Shown here in pieces: positions 1 through 9,666 of a stretch of 64,000 nt of DNA. The notes below the pieces were generated by a model, which made no database searches, was not told the origin of the DNA, and saw only the letters and a program-made list of their open reading frames with translations. How positions within the stretch are numbered: the stretch's first letter is position 1; every line of letters starts with the position of its first letter. The position numbers and the translations under genes were made by a program. Source of the DNA: Streptomonospora sp. PA3 (GTDB lineage: Bacteria > Actinomycetota > Actinomycetes > Streptosporangiales > Streptosporangiaceae); assembly GCF_009728995.1 (NCBI RefSeq), contig NZ_VTZW01000010.1, forward strand, positions 186,001 to 250,000, given 5' to 3'.

Positions 1-923
1 CTGTCGACGTCGCGCGCCATGGCCGCGATCAGCTCCTCGACGCTGTCGAAGCGCAGCTGCCCGCGGATGCGGTGGGTGAACTCGATGGCCACGCGCCGGC
101 CGTAGAGGGCGAGGTCGTCGCGGTCGAGCGCGTAGCCCTCGACGGTGCGCGCCGCCCCCTCGAAGGTGGGGTTGGTGCCCACGGAGACCGCGGCGGGCCA
201 GGCCGACTCCGCGCCCGGCTCGGCTTCGAGCAGCAGCATGCGCCCGGCGTAGACCCCGTCTGCGGGCACGGCGGTGCCCGGAGCGCAGTCCAGGTTGGCG
301 GTGGGAAAGCCCAGCAGCTCCCGGCCGCGCGCGGCGCCGTGCACGACCAGGCCCTCGACCCGGTGGGGGCGGCCCAGGGCCGACCGGGCGCCCTCGACGT
401 CGCCGGCCTCCAGGCAGGCGCGGATGCGGGTGGAGGTGAGGGTGTCGGCCGCGGCCACCAGCGGCAGGCCCTCGGCGGTGAAGTCGTACTTCTCCCCCAG
501 GGTGCGCAGCGTCTCGACGCTGCCGGCGGCCCGGCAGCCGAAGCGGAAGTCCTCGCCGACGACCACGGCCGCGGCGCCCAGGCCCTCCACCAGCACTCGG
601 CGGACGAACTCCTCGGCCTCCAGGCGGGAAAGCTCGGCCGTGAAGGGCAGCACGCAAACCGCATCGGCCCCGTACTCGCCCAGCAGCTCGGCCCTGCGCG
701 GATGCGGGGTCAGCACCGCGGGCGGCTCGCCGCCGCGCACCACGGCGTCGGGGTGGGGGTCGAACGTGACCACCACGACGGGCAGCCCCAAGCCGCGGGC
801 GCGTTCCGCGGCGGTGCGCACGATGGCCTGGTGGCCGCGGTGCACGCCGTCGAAGACACCGATGGTCACCACGGACCGGCCCCAGTCGCGGGGCACCTCC
901 TCCAGACCGTGCCAAGTCCGCAC
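1..923 (-). CDS. ribF: Bifunctional riboflavin kinase/FAD synthetase RibF (3' end cut by window edge)
   Basis: Phosphorylates riboflavin to FMN and adenylylates FMN to FAD in the cytoplasm. The N-terminal FAD synthetase half carries the nucleotidyltransferase motif GVFDGVHRGH at residues 22-31. The C-terminal flavokinase half has the GFPTANLD signature around residue 205. About 307 codons are visible against a usual 310-330, so only the last few residues are missing. I chose the GTG start at 923 because GGGGAG lies 9 nt upstream and the reading begins just before the conserved N-terminus. It is the last gene of the rimP-nusA-infB-truB run, the usual actinobacterial place, 108 bp after truB. 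Identification is secure. Confidence 0.95.
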   Translation of the reverse strand, partial: MRTWHGLEEVPRDWGRSVVTIGVFDGVHRGHQAIVRTAAERARGLGLPVVVVTFDPHPDAVVRGGEPPAVLTPHPRRAELLGEYGADAVCVLPFTAELSRLEAEEFVRRVLVEGLGAAAVVVGEDFRFGCRAAGSVETLRTLGEKYDFTAEGLPLVAAADTLTSTRIRACLEAGDVEGARSALGRPHRVEGLVVHGAARGRELLGFPTANLDCAPGTAVPADGVYAGRMLLLEAEPGAESAWPAAVSVGTNPTFEGAARTVEGYALDRDDLALYGRRVAIEFTHRIRGQLRFDSVEELIAAMARDVD

Positions 924-1031
924 GTCGAACAGCTCCCCTCAGGCGCGTCGCCGAACGTCCGCTCACCAGGGTCGCACGGCCGCCGCGGCCCCCGGGCACG
1001 CCGGGCCGTGGCTCCGCTCACACGCTGTCCC

Positions 1032-1919
1032 TCAGGCAGCCGCGAAGACCACGATCGGTTTGGCGTAGCCCGGCCGGTCCTCGGCCAGCGCGACCACCGT
1101 GCCGTCCGGCGCGAACAGGCCCACCGGGCCCGGTTGACCGTCCCCGGGGGAGATCCGGTTGCCGTGGGCGACCTTGCGCGCCTCGTCGGCGTCGAGGATG
1201 CGCACCGGGAACGCCGCCGCCACGGCCTGGGCCAGGGGCAGCACGGAGAACTCCGCGGCCAGGTCCTCCAGGGTGCGGGCCTGGGAGAGGTCGTAGGGGC
1301 CGACGCGGGTGCGGCGCAGCGCGGTGAGGTGGCCGCCCACGCCGAGCGCGGCACCCAGGTCGCGGGCCAGCGCACGGATGTAGGTGCCGCTGGAGCAGGT
1401 CACGCGGGCGTCGACGTCGACGAACGCGCCGCCGGGGTCGTCGACGCGGCGGACGGCGTCGACGGCGAACTCCGAAACGGTCACCTCGCGGGCGGCCAGT
1501 TCGACCTCCTCGCCCCGACGCGCGGACTTGTAGGCCCGCTTGCCGTCGACCTTGATCGCACTGACCTGCGGCGGGACCTGGACGACGGTGCCCGTCAGCG
1601 CGGCGGCGCCGGCCCGCACCGCGTCCTCGGCCACGCCGGAGGCGTCGGTGCGCACCCCCGGCTCGCCCTCGGCGTCGTCGGTGTTGGTGGTCAGGCCCAG
1701 GCGCAGCGTCGCGGTATAGGCCTTCTCGGTGAGGGTGAGATGGCCCAGCAGTCGGGTGGCCTTGCCGATCCCGAGCACCAGCACCCCCGTGGCCATGGGG
1801 TCGAGCGTGCCCGCGTGGCCGACCTTGCGGGTACCGGCCAGCCTGCGGGTACGGCCGACCACATCGTGGGAGGTCCAGTCGGCCGGCTTGTCGACGATAA
1901 CGACGCCGCTGTCGGTCAT
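1032..1919 (-). CDS. truB: tRNA pseudouridine(55) synthase TruB
   Basis: Isomerises U55 to pseudouridine in the T-loop of tRNAs. The protein is 295 aa, normal for the family. It begins with the typical segment MTDSGVVIVDKPADWTSHDV. The catalytic Asp is D40 in GHAGTLDPMATG, followed by the usual GIGKATRLL. The C-terminus looks like the small PUA-like tail. Reading further upstream would run into repeat sequence, so the ATG at 1919 is clearly the start. It sits between rbfA and ribF on the same strand, but a 363-bp gap with a large palindrome separates it from rbfA, so it may have its own promoter. Confidence 0.97.
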   Translation of the reverse strand: MTDSGVVIVDKPADWTSHDVVGRTRRLAGTRKVGHAGTLDPMATGVLVLGIGKATRLLGHLTLTEKAYTATLRLGLTTNTDDAEGEPGVRTDASGVAEDAVRAGAAALTGTVVQVPPQVSAIKVDGKRAYKSARRGEEVELAAREVTVSEFAVDAVRRVDDPGGAFVDVDARVTCSSGTYIRALARDLGAALGVGGHLTALRRTRVGPYDLSQARTLEDLAAEFSVLPLAQAVAAAFPVRILDADEARKVAHGNRISPGDGQPGPVGLFAPDGTVVALAEDRPGYAKPIVVFAAA

Positions 1920-2282
1920 GGGGCTCGGGCTTCCTTGCTCAGGCGGACGAGGACTCTTCCGGGCGCGGTTGTTCAGGGGTGGGGATACACATTCCCGGTA
2001 TGCGGTTGTCCAGGGGGTGGGCTGCGGCAATGGGGCTGAAAAGCGCGAAGCGCCGATGCCAGCTTGCCGCCGAGCGCACGGATCACCTTTGCGGCGGAGA
2101 CCCGCCACCAATGGTGCGGTTCCACCTGACGGGCACAGCGTGCGCTCGGCGGCAAGCTGGCGCGCAGCGCTACGCGCATCAAGCCCCATTGCCGCAGCCT
2201 CAGTGGTTGCTGACTCCGGATGGTTCCCGGAGGTTCCCGGCGGCACCGGCGTGCGCGAGACGAAGCGCCTCCTACCGGGAAA
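1920..2282. repeat. Intergenic gap with dispersed palindromic repeat, copy A
   Basis: The gap between rbfA and truB holds a large imperfect palindrome. The left arm is 2022-2079 and the right arm 2140-2197, about 58 nt each. Both arms begin or end with CTGCGGCAATGGGGCT and carry GCTTGCCGCCGAGCGCAC next to a 60-nt centre. Sequence outside the right arm (to about 2245) also matches the flanks of copies B and C. Short readings through it resemble proteins only because the repeat is GC-rich; I see no gene. It interrupts an otherwise compact housekeeping operon. Confidence 0.85.
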
Positions 2283-2723
2283 TCATTCTTCCTCGTCCTC
2301 GGGTTGCCGCGGGGCCTTGTAGGGGTCGGGCTCGCCCGCGGGCGTGGCGCCCGAGGCGGCCCGTGCCACCTCGGCGTCGGACATGCGGGCCTGCGCCAGC
2401 AGCGACTCGATGTGCTCGGCGTTGCGCTGCACATCGTCGCTCTTGAACGTCAGGCTCGGCGTGTGCCGGAGCCCGGTCTGGCGGCCGACCTCGGTGCGGA
2501 TGATGCCCTTGGCGCTTTCCAGGGCCGCCGCGGTGCCGGCCTTCTCCTCGTCGGAGCCGAACACCGTGTAGAACACCGTGGCGTCGCGCAGGTCGTTGGT
2601 GAGCCGCGCGTCGGTCACGGTGACGAAGCCCAGGCGCGGGTCCTTGACCCGGCGCTCCAGCATCTCGGCCACGATCCGCTGGATGCGGTCGGCGAGTTTG
2701 CGCGCTCGTGCGGCGTCAACCAT
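2283..2723 (-). CDS. rbfA: 30S ribosome-binding factor RbfA
   Basis: Binds the 5' domain of 16S rRNA and helps mature the 30S subunit, especially in the cold. It is 146 aa, a little longer than usual because of an acidic tail ending EDEEE. The KH-like fold is recognisable from ARKLADRIQRIVAEMLERRV at residues 6-25 and the conserved DPRLGFVTVTD near residue 30. The start is the ATG at 2723, 5 nt after the DUF503 stop, so the two genes are almost certainly co-transcribed. Confidence 0.96.
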   Translation of the reverse strand: MVDAARARKLADRIQRIVAEMLERRVKDPRLGFVTVTDARLTNDLRDATVFYTVFGSDEEKAGTAAALESAKGIIRTEVGRQTGLRHTPSLTFKSDDVQRNAEHIESLLAQARMSDAEVARAASGATPAGEPDPYKAPRQPEDEEE

Positions 2724-2728
2724 CGTTC

Positions 2729-3025
2729 TCAGTCTTCCTCTGGGCTGAAGAGCCGCTGCCTCGCGGAGAGCAGCTCGACCTCGGGGCGCTCCGCGACGAG
2801 CCGCTCGCAGGTGTCGAGCAGGTGCGAACAGTGCGCGGCGGTTGCGGCCACCACGGCCACACCGATCTCGGACCTGCGGTACAGGTCCTGGTCGCCGGTC
2901 TCGGCGACCGACGCGGAGCACGCGCGCTGCAGCTCGGCCACGATGGGCCGGACCACCGAGCGCTTCTGCTTCAGGGAGCGTACGTCCCCCAGGAGGATGT
3001 CCAGCGTCAGAGCCCCGACGAACAT
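2729..3025 (-). CDS. DUF503 protein (YlxP-like)
   Basis: A 98-aa protein beginning MFVGALTLDILLGD followed by VRSLKQKRSVVRPIV, the signature of the DUF503 family. Members lie between infB and rbfA in many Gram-positive bacteria (B. subtilis ylxP), which is exactly the position here. A role in ribosome or translation maturation is assumed from context only. The start ATG at 3025 gives the family's usual length. It lies 157 bp downstream of infB, after a strong hairpin, and 5 bp before rbfA. Confidence 0.9.
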   Translation of the reverse strand: MFVGALTLDILLGDVRSLKQKRSVVRPIVAELQRACSASVAETGDQDLYRRSEIGVAVVAATAAHCSHLLDTCERLVAERPEVELLSARQRLFSPEED

Positions 3026-3132
3026 GCGCTCACCCCGTGTGCCGCGCGCCGCGGATCGCGATTCAGGTGTCATGTGGGGCCGCATGACGGAGCGGCCGGG
3101 CCGGTGAGTGGGTGCGGGGACCGGGCCCGGAG

Positions 3133-3165
3133 CCCGGACCCCGGCCTGGGCGGCCGGGGTCCGGG
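3133..3165 (-). terminator. Hairpin between infB and DUF503
   Basis: A perfect 12-bp GC stem (3133-3144 with 3154-3165) with a 9-nt loop, 18 nt past the infB stop. There is no U tract, so it may be a partial terminator, an mRNA-processing site or a 3'-end stabiliser within the operon. Confidence 0.6.
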
Positions 3166-3182
3166 GCGGGTTCGGACCGGGA

Positions 3183-6122
3183 TCAGTCGCGCGGCTTCTC
3201 GCGCATCTCGTAGGTCTCGATCGTGTCGCCGATGCGGACGTCGTTGTAGCCCAGGCCGATACCGCACTCGAAGCCCTCGCGGACCTCGGTGGCATCGTCC
3301 TTGAACCGCCGCAGCGACTCCACGTTGAGGTTCTCGGAGATGACGATCCCCTCGCGGATGAGCCGTGCCTTGGTGTTGCGCCGGATGGTGCCGCCGCGCA
3401 CGATCGAACCGGCGACGTTGCCGACCCGCGGGACCTTGAAGACCTCGCGGATCTCGGCGGAGCCGAGCTGGACCTCCTCGTAGATGGGCTTGAGGAGCCC
3501 CTTGACCGCCGCTTCGATCTCGTCGATCGCCTGGTAGATGACCGAGTAGTAGCGGATGTCGACGCCCATGCGGTCGGCGAGTTCGCTGTTCTTGCCCTCA
3601 GGCCGGACGTTGAACCCGACGATGATCGCACCGGAGGACGCCGCCAGGTTGATGTCGTTCTGGGTGATCGCGCCGACACCGCGCCCGATGACGCGGATGT
3701 CGACCTCTTCACCGCCGACGTCGATCTTGGACAGCGACTCCTCGAGCGCCTCGACCGACCCGGACATGTCGCCCTTGACGATCAGCAGCAGCTCGTTGCG
3801 CTCGCCTTCGGCCAGCGCGTCCTTCCAGGTGTCGATGGTGACCCGGCGCGTGGCGCGGCTCTGCTGGGCGAAGCGCTCGCGCGCCTCGCGCTGCTGGGCG
3901 ATCTGGCGGGCGACCCGGTCGTCCTTGACCACCAGGAAGCTGTCGCCGGCGCTGGGGACGTTGGTCAGTCCCAGCACCTGCACCGGGCGCGAGGGCTCCG
4001 CGCTCTTCACGTTCGCGCCGTGCTCGTCGAGCATGGCGCGAACGCGGCCGTAGGCGTCGCCGCAGACGATGGAGTCGCCCACGTTGAGCGTGCCGCGCTG
4101 CACCAGGACCGTGGCCATGGAGCCGCGGCCGCGGTCGAGGTAGGCCTCGATCGCCAGCCCCTGGGCGTCCATGTCCGGGTTGGCCCGCAGGTCCAGCGCC
4201 GCGTCGGAGGTCAGCACGACCGCCTCCAGCAGGGCGTCGAGGTTCTGCCCCCGCAGCGCGGAGATCTCGACGCACTGCACGTCGCCGCCGAACTCCTCGG
4301 CCACCACGCCGTACTCGGTCAGCTGCGCGCGGACCCGCTGCGGGTCGGCGCCCTCGACGTCGATCTTGTTGATCGCGACGACGATCGGGACGTCGGCCGC
4401 CTTGGCGTGGTCGATGGCCTCGGCGGTCTGCGGCTTGACGCCGTCGTCGGCCGCGACCACCAGCACGGCGATGTCGGTTGCCTGGGCTCCGCGCGCACGC
4501 ATGGCGGTGAACGCCTCGTGGCCCGGGGTGTCGATGAAGGTGATCTTGCGGTCTTCTTCGTCGACCTCGGTGGAGACCTGGTAGGCGCCGATGTGCTGGG
4601 TGATCCCGCCGGCCTCGCCGCCGACCACGTTGGAGCTGCGGATGGTGTCGAGCAGCTTGGTCTTGCCGTGGTCGACGTGGCCCATGACGGTGACCACCGG
4701 CGGGCGCGGACGCAGATCGGCGTCGGTGCCGACGTCCTCGCCGAACTCGATGGAGAAGGACTCCAGGAGTTCGCGGTCCTCGTCCTCGGGGCTGACGACC
4801 TCGACGTTGTACTTCAGCTCGTCACCGAGCAGCTGCAGCGTCTCGTCGCTCAGCGACTGGGTGGCCGTGACCATCTCGCCCAGGTGCAGCAGCACCTGCA
4901 CCAGCGACGCCGGGTTGACATCGATCTTGTCGCCGAAGTCCGACAGCGACGCCCCGCGCGACAGCCGGATGGTCTGCCCGTTGCCGCTGGGGATCTTCAC
5001 GCCGCCGAACGACGGCGCCTGCATGTCGTTGAACTCTTGGCGCCGCTGCTTCTTGGACTTGCGCTGACGTCCCGGGCGACCGCCGGGACGGCCGAACGCT
5101 CCGGCTGTGCCGCCGCCGCGTCCGCGGCCGCCGCCGGGGCGGCCGGCGAAGCCGCCCGGACGACCGCCGCCGCCACCGCTGCCGGGGCGCGGACCCGCGC
5201 CGGTACCCGCGGGGGCACCGCGGCCGCGGCCGCCGCCACCGGGGCGGCCGCCGCCGGGACGGCCGCCACCGCCGCCGCCGGACGGCGCCGGACGGGACGA
5301 GGGCATGTTCATCGGGCTGGGCCGCGGACCGCCGGGCCGCGGGCCGACGTTGGCCGGATTGGGCCGGGGACCGCCGCCGCCGGGAGGACCCGGACGCGGC
5401 GCCTGGGGACGCGGCGCACCGCCGCGCTCACCGCCGCCGGAACGCGATCCCGTGCCGCCCTGGCCGCCTTGGCCGCCGCCCTGCTGGCCGCCGGGGCGCG
5501 GCCCCGGACGCGGCGCGGGCTTGGAGCCCATGCCGGTGGCCGTCGAGGCGAACGGGTTGTTGCCGGGGCGCGGACCGGTCGGGCGCGGACCCGGACGCGG
5601 CGCCTTGCCGCTCTCGGACGGGGCCGCGGGACGCTCGCTCCGGTCGGAGCGGCCGCCGGGCTTCTCGGACTTGGGTGCCGCGCCCGGACGCGGACCCGGC
5701 TTGGGGCCGGGCTTGGGCGCACCGCCCTTGGGCGGGCCGGACCCCGCGCCCGCGCCGGAGCGCGAACCCGACTGCGGCGCCTGGCCGCTGCGCTCGGCCT
5801 GGCCGCCGCGCGGGGATTCCGGACGCGGACCGGGCTTGGGGCCCGGCTTGGGCGCCGCCGGACGCGTGGTGGAAGCGCCCGCCTCGGCCCCGTTCGCGGG
5901 TGCCTGCGGGCGCGGCTTGCGCTCACCGCCGCCGGCCTGCTGCTGGCCGCGGGAGTCGCCGGAACCGTTGTTGAAAGCTTCTTTGAGTCGACGAACGACG
6001 GGCGCCTCGATGGTCGACGACGCCGACCGGACGAATTCGCCCATCTCGTTGAGCTTGGCCAGAACAGCCTTGCTCTCTACCCCGAACTCCTTTGCGAGTT
6101 CGTATACCCGGACCTTCGCCAC
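3183..6122 (-). CDS. infB: Translation initiation factor IF-2
   Basis: GTPase that brings initiator tRNA to the 30S subunit. At 979 aa it has the actinobacterial long form. Residues 1-50 are the IF2N module ([18 protein letters not shown]). Roughly 55-345 is a low-complexity Gly/Pro/Arg linker with many PGPRPG units. A second IF2N-like module follows around 355-420. The G domain begins with GHVDHGKT at 481-488 and includes DTPGHEA and NKID. The C-terminal beta-barrels run to the end. The long in-frame reading opposite this gene is a shadow. It lies between ylxR and DUF503; the 214-bp leader contains repeated CGATGAG words. Confidence 0.97.
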   Translation of the reverse strand: MAKVRVYELAKEFGVESKAVLAKLNEMGEFVRSASSTIEAPVVRRLKEAFNNGSGDSRGQQQAGGGERKPRPQAPANGAEAGASTTRPAAPKPGPKPGPRPESPRGGQAERSGQAPQSGSRSGAGAGSGPPKGGAPKPGPKPGPRPGAAPKSEKPGGRSDRSERPAAPSESGKAPRPGPRPTGPRPGNNPFASTATGMGSKPAPRPGPRPGGQQGGGQGGQGGTGSRSGGGERGGAPRPQAPRPGPPGGGGPRPNPANVGPRPGGPRPSPMNMPSSRPAPSGGGGGGRPGGGRPGGGGRGRGAPAGTGAGPRPGSGGGGGRPGGFAGRPGGGRGRGGGTAGAFGRPGGRPGRQRKSKKQRRQEFNDMQAPSFGGVKIPSGNGQTIRLSRGASLSDFGDKIDVNPASLVQVLLHLGEMVTATQSLSDETLQLLGDELKYNVEVVSPEDEDRELLESFSIEFGEDVGTDADLRPRPPVVTVMGHVDHGKTKLLDTIRSSNVVGGEAGGITQHIGAYQVSTEVDEEDRKITFIDTPGHEAFTAMRARGAQATDIAVLVVAADDGVKPQTAEAIDHAKAADVPIVVAINKIDVEGADPQRVRAQLTEYGVVAEEFGGDVQCVEISALRGQNLDALLEAVVLTSDAALDLRANPDMDAQGLAIEAYLDRGRGSMATVLVQRGTLNVGDSIVCGDAYGRVRAMLDEHGANVKSAEPSRPVQVLGLTNVPSAGDSFLVVKDDRVARQIAQQREARERFAQQSRATRRVTIDTWKDALAEGERNELLLIVKGDMSGSVEALEESLSKIDVGGEEVDIRVIGRGVGAITQNDINLAASSGAIIVGFNVRPEGKNSELADRMGVDIRYYSVIYQAIDEIEAAVKGLLKPIYEEVQLGSAEIREVFKVPRVGNVAGSIVRGGTIRRNTKARLIREGIVISENLNVESLRRFKDDATEVREGFECGIGLGYNDVRIGDTIETYEMREKPRD

Positions 6123-6137
6123 TGCTCTCCTCTACTC

Positions 6138-6214
6138 GGTCCGGGACATGGGCTTGTTCCGGACCGTCGCTAGCTTGACGTACTCATCGCTGCGTACTCA
6201 TCGAGCGCTCATCG
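6138..6214 (-). promoter_or_regulatory. infB 5' leader with repeated CGATGAG and a small hairpin
   Basis: On the minus strand the word CGATGAG occurs three times (complement of 6207-6213, 6197-6203 and 6183-6189); two are extended to CGATGAGTAC with a 14-bp period. A 7-bp stem (6138-6144 with 6159-6165) lies just before the infB start. Function unknown; possibly a translational or mRNA-stability element. Confidence 0.35.
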
Positions 6215-6336
6215 CAATCTCGACCCGCTTCCTCGTCGTTACACAACAATGGGTCGGCCACGTCTTCATGCCGACATGGCAAGACCCGCCGCCGTACGGT
6301 TTTTACAACCAACGGGGCGGCGTGATCATTCCAACC

Positions 6337-6651
6337 CTATCTGGAACCCGGTGCGCCGCCAACGCGCGCAGGCCCGCCGAACAGGGCGTCGACGTGTGAA
6401 GTGTCGAGGCTCTGCGCGGTCCGGAACGCCCGTGACCACACCCGCCGCCGCTTCGCCGACTCCCAGCAGCGGGGGTCCGCGTGCAGGTACGCACCACGAC
6501 CAGGCATGCGCCCGGCGGGATCCGGTAGCACTGCACCGGACGAGGCCACCAGCCGCATCAGGTCGGACTGAGCTGCCCGCGACCTGCACCCGACACACGT
6601 GCGAACGGGACGGGATGGGCCGCGAACCCCCATTCTAGCGTGTCGGCGCAT
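6337..6651 (-). CDS. ylxR: YlxR family (DUF448) RNA-binding protein
   Basis: Small basic protein of 104 aa with the family signature RTCVGCR and a later GRGAYLH. YlxR proteins bind nucleic acid; in some bacteria the protein modulates RNase P. The first ATG at 6651 overlaps the nusA end. A second ATG at 6633 follows the nusA TAG by one base and gives 98 aa. Neither has a clear Shine-Dalgarno sequence, so translational coupling to nusA is likely. The order nusA-ylxR-infB is the universal one. Confidence 0.9.
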   Translation of the reverse strand: MRRHARMGVRGPSRPVRTCVGCRSRAAQSDLMRLVASSGAVLPDPAGRMPGRGAYLHADPRCWESAKRRRVWSRAFRTAQSLDTSHVDALFGGPARVGGAPGSR

Positions 6652-7687
6652 CTGCGTGCCCGGTGGGCCTTCCCGGATCGTCGTCGGGCGAGGCGTCGAT
6701 CGACGTCTCCTCGGGGTCGCCGGGGTCGGCGTCGGAGCGGATGTCGATCCGCCACCCGGTCAGGCGAGCCGCCAGCCGGGCGTTCTGCCCCTCTTTGCCG
6801 ATCGCCAGCGACTGCTGGTAGTCGGGCACGATGACGCGGGCGACCTTGCCCGCCTCGTCGAGCACCTCGACGTGGCTGACCCGCGCCGGGGACAGCGCGT
6901 TGCCCACGAAGACCGCGGGGTCGTCGGAGTGGTCGATGATGTCGATCTTCTCGCCGTTCAGCTCGGCCATCACGTTGCGGACCCGGCTGCCCAGGGGGCC
7001 GATGCAGGCGCCCTTGGCGTTGACGCCGGACTTGTTGGAGCGCACCGCCATCTTGGTGCGGTGGCCGGCCTCGCGGGCGATCGCCGAGATCTCCACCGTG
7101 CCGTCGGCGATCTCGGGCACCTCCAGCTCGAAGAGCTTGCGCACCAGGTTGGGGTGGGTGCGCGAGAGCGTGACCGAGGGGCCGCGGTGGCCCTTGCGCA
7201 CCTGCACCACATAGGCGCGCAGCCGCTCGCCGTGGGTGTAGGCCTCGCCGGGCACCTGCTCCTGGGGCGGCAGGATCGCCTCGACCTTGCCGAGGTCGAC
7301 GAGCACGTTGCGGGGGTCCTTGCCCTGCTGGATCAGGCCGGAGACGACCTCGTACTCGCGTCCGGCGAACTCGCCCAGGGTCAGCTCGTCCTCGGCGTCG
7401 CGCAGGCGCTGCAGGATCACCTGCTTGGCGGTCGAGGTCGCGATGCGGCCGAAGCCGGTGGGCGTGGCGTCGTACTCGCGCACGACGGTGCCGTCGTCGT
7501 CGGTCTCGGCCGCCCACACGGTCACATGCCCGCTGGAGCGGTCCAGCTCGACGCGCGCGCGGGACTCGGTGCCCTCCTGGCGGTGGTAGGCGATCAGCAG
7601 AGCGTCCTCGATCGCCTTGACGACGAGGTCAACCGAGATGTCCTTCTCGCGCTCAAGACTGCGCAGGACACTCATATCGATATCCAC
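6635..7687 (-). CDS. nusA: Transcription termination/antitermination factor NusA
   Basis: Binds RNA polymerase and nascent RNA, controlling pausing, termination and rrn antitermination. It is 350 aa, the actinobacterial form without the C-terminal acidic repeats of E. coli. The N-terminal RNAP-binding domain covers about 1-125 (starting [18 protein letters not shown]), an S1 domain about 130-200 and two KH domains to about 330 ([21 protein letters not shown] and [18 protein letters not shown]). The tail is Asp/Pro rich. It lies 12 bp after rimP and overlaps ylxR. Confidence 0.96.
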   Translation of the reverse strand: MDIDMSVLRSLEREKDISVDLVVKAIEDALLIAYHRQEGTESRARVELDRSSGHVTVWAAETDDDGTVVREYDATPTGFGRIATSTAKQVILQRLRDAEDELTLGEFAGREYEVVSGLIQQGKDPRNVLVDLGKVEAILPPQEQVPGEAYTHGERLRAYVVQVRKGHRGPSVTLSRTHPNLVRKLFELEVPEIADGTVEISAIAREAGHRTKMAVRSNKSGVNAKGACIGPLGSRVRNVMAELNGEKIDIIDHSDDPAVFVGNALSPARVSHVEVLDEAGKVARVIVPDYQQSLAIGKEGQNARLAARLTGWRIDIRSDADPGDPEETSIDASPDDDPGRPTGHADAPTR

Positions 7688-7699
7688 GGGGCTCCCCCT

Positions 7700-8182
7700 C
7701 TAGTCCGCCGCGTCCACGCCGGTTCCGCGGCGGAATTCCACCTGGACCTTGCCGCGCCCCAGGTCAGAATAGCCATAGGAGCGATTCTGCCCGTCGACCT
7801 CCAGGGTGACGCCGGATTCGTCGGCGTCGGCCACACGGCCCTCGACCTCGCCCCCGTCGGCGGTCGCAGCGCGCACGAGCCGGCCGCGCGCCCGCCGCCA
7901 GTGGCGGGGCAGGGTGAGCGGACGGTCGACACCCGGCGACGTCACCTCCAGTACGTAGGGCGCCTTGCCCATGGCGTCGGACCCGTCGAGCGCCGCGGAG
8001 ATCTCCTGGCTGACCTCGCCCACGGAGTCGAGGTCGACGCCGTCGTCGGAGTCGACCACCACCCGCAGCAGCCGCCGCTTGCCCGCCGGGGTGACCTCGA
8101 TCGCCTCCAGCTCCAGGCCGGCCTCGGCCAGGACGGGCTCGACCAGCTCGGCGAGACGGTCGTGGCGAGCCTGCGCGCCCAT
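7700..8182 (-). CDS. rimP: Ribosome maturation factor RimP
   Basis: Needed for 30S maturation. The protein is 160 aa. It shows the N-terminal domain ending with the signature YVLEVTSPGVDRPL (around residue 83-96) and the C-terminal SH3-like domain. The start at 8182 is fixed by GGAGGATC 4 nt upstream; readings further upstream have no similarity to the family. It is the first gene of the nusA-infB operon, whose promoter must lie in the 466-bp gap upstream. Confidence 0.95.
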   Translation of the reverse strand: MGAQARHDRLAELVEPVLAEAGLELEAIEVTPAGKRRLLRVVVDSDDGVDLDSVGEVSQEISAALDGSDAMGKAPYVLEVTSPGVDRPLTLPRHWRRARGRLVRAATADGGEVEGRVADADESGVTLEVDGQNRSYGYSDLGRGKVQVEFRRGTGVDAAD

Positions 8183-8648
8183 CGGTGATCCTCCTCGGCG
8201 AATTCCGCCCGCGGATCCGCGGATCCGGGGCGGTCCAGCTATAGCGGTCGTCGGCCGCACGTCGCGGCGACGTCGTGTGCTGTCAAGGGTATCCACTGTC
8301 GGCGGTCTCCCATGCCCGAACATCGGTCCTTGTCAGCGGAGGGCCCGCCGGGCCGCACCGGCGTCGGGCGGTGCGGCCCGGCGGCGGCGCCCGGGCACCG
8401 GGCGGGGCGCCGGGCGCACGTGTCGCCTTCGCGCGTCCACTGCCCGGATCATGGAAAGATGGGGGACCGATCCGCACCCCGGTGTCCGGGATGTCGCCGA
8501 CGCCCGACGCCGGCCGGCCCCGGGCGCGGCCGTGGGCGGTCCGCGCCGCGCGGTGCCGACCGCGGCCGCCGACGGGAGCGGAGCCCCGCTGGCACGGCGA
8601 ACGGTCTCACCCCGGACGTGAACGGGGGTCTCCTGGTGAGGAGGGAAG
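8183..8648. other. Divergent intergenic region rimP / TAT lipoprotein
   Basis: It must contain promoters for the nusA operon (minus) and the lipoprotein pair (plus). I see no convincing gene in it. The clearest structure is a perfect 16-bp hairpin at 8345-8384. A 12-bp palindrome lies at 8210-8221, about 30 nt ahead of rimP. Confidence 0.6.
8345..8384. other. Perfect 16-bp hairpin in a divergent intergenic region
   Basis: 8345-8360 pairs perfectly with 8369-8384 around an 8-nt loop. A terminator is unexpected between divergent genes, so it may be an attenuator in the leader of either operon. Confidence 0.5.
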
Positions 8649-9155
8649 GTGGGCAACGACGACGGCGCCATCAGCCGCCGTACGGTCGTCGTCGGCGCGC
8701 TCGCGGGCATGGCCGCCGCAGCGCTGAGCGGCTGCCGGGGACCCCGGTGGTATCCGAGTGAGATCAGCCCCGACGAGTACGTGCTGCGCTCGGCGATCAC
8801 CGAGAAGGAGCGCATGATCGCGCGCTACGAGGCGAGCATCGCCGCCGGCGAGGGACCGATCGGCCTGCTGGAGCGGCTGCTGGGCCACCACCGGGACCAC
8901 GTCGCGGCGCTGCGCGAGCGGCTGCCCGAGCGGCCCGGACGCGAGCCGGAGGCTTCGCCGAGCCCGAGCGGGCCCAGCCCGGCGCCCGTCGGCGACGACC
9001 CGGTGCCCGCGGCGGACCTGCAGGTGGCCGAGCAGAGCGCCGCCGCCTCGCGCGCCCGCCAGCTCGCCCGCCTGTCCGATTCCGGTCTGGCCCAGCTCAT
9101 CGCCTCCATCGGCGCCTGCGAGACCGGCCACGCCCGACTCCTCGCGGAGGCCTGA
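8649..9155 (+). CDS. TAT-exported lipoprotein, possible ferritin-like
   Basis: 168 aa. The N-terminus has a twin-arginine motif (SRRTVVV, residues 9-15), a hydrophobic stretch and a lipobox LSGC ending at Cys29, so it should be a Tat-dependent membrane-anchored lipoprotein. The mature part is helical with a Pro/Ser-rich centre (about 98-115) and ends ACETGHARLL, as in ferritin-like helices. It starts with GTG, preceded by GAGGAGGGA. Its TGA overlaps the ATG of the next gene by one base. The two look like a functional pair, but the role is unknown. Confidence 0.8.
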   Translation: MGNDDGAISRRTVVVGALAGMAAAALSGCRGPRWYPSEISPDEYVLRSAITEKERMIARYEASIAAGEGPIGLLERLLGHHRDHVAALRERLPERPGREPEASPSPSGPSPAPVGDDPVPAADLQVAEQSAAASRARQLARLSDSGLAQLIASIGACETGHARLLAEA

Positions 9156-9640
9156 TGACCCAGCCGCCTGAGAACCCCGGCATCGGAACCCCGCTTGCAG
9201 AGGACGAGTTCGGCACCGTGCCCGCCCTGCAGGCGGCGCTGCGCACCGAACACGCCGCCGTCTACGCCTACGGCTACATCGGCGCCCGCTCCGAGGACCG
9301 GCGGCGCGAACGCTGCTACGAGCACCTGGAGGCGCACCGGGCGCAGCGCGACACGCTGCGGGCCCGGCTGCGCGATCGCGGCGCCCGGCCCGTTCCGGGC
9401 GAACCGGCCTACGACCTGCCCGAGGGCGACGGCGGCGCGGCGCTGGACGGCTATGCCCGCGGCGTCGAGCGCCAGACCGCGCAGGCCTATCTGGAGCTGG
9501 CGGCCTCCCCCGACACCGCGGTGCGGGACCTGGCGCTGCGATCCCTGCAGGACGCGACGCTGCGCCGCATGGAGTGGGGAGGCGAGCTGGCGGCGTTCCC
9601 GGGCTTCGCCGCGGACGCTCCCCCGCCGCGGGGCGGCTGA
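9155..9640 (+). CDS. DUF4439 ferritin-like protein
   Basis: 161 aa, all-helical, with EHAAVYAYG near residue 31 and further E/H-rich helices (YEHLEAHRAQRD around 52) typical of the actinobacterial ferritin-like DUF4439 proteins. These occur near rimP and proS in many actinomycetes. Metal binding is likely from the E..H pattern but not shown. It has no signal peptide, so it would be the cytoplasmic partner of the lipoprotein encoded immediately upstream (1-bp overlap). It converges on proS with 26 bp between stops. Confidence 0.8.
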   Translation: MTQPPENPGIGTPLAEDEFGTVPALQAALRTEHAAVYAYGYIGARSEDRRRERCYEHLEAHRAQRDTLRARLRDRGARPVPGEPAYDLPEGDGGAALDGYARGVERQTAQAYLELAASPDTAVRDLALRSLQDATLRRMEWGGELAAFPGFAADAPPPRGG

Positions 9641-9666
9641 GGACGCGCCCGCGGGCGGGCCGGGCC

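Noticed and set aside
3108-6173. Plus-strand reading of 1021 codons opposite infB
   Set aside because: An antisense shadow caused by the GC-rich linker and third-position bias of infB; no family motif.
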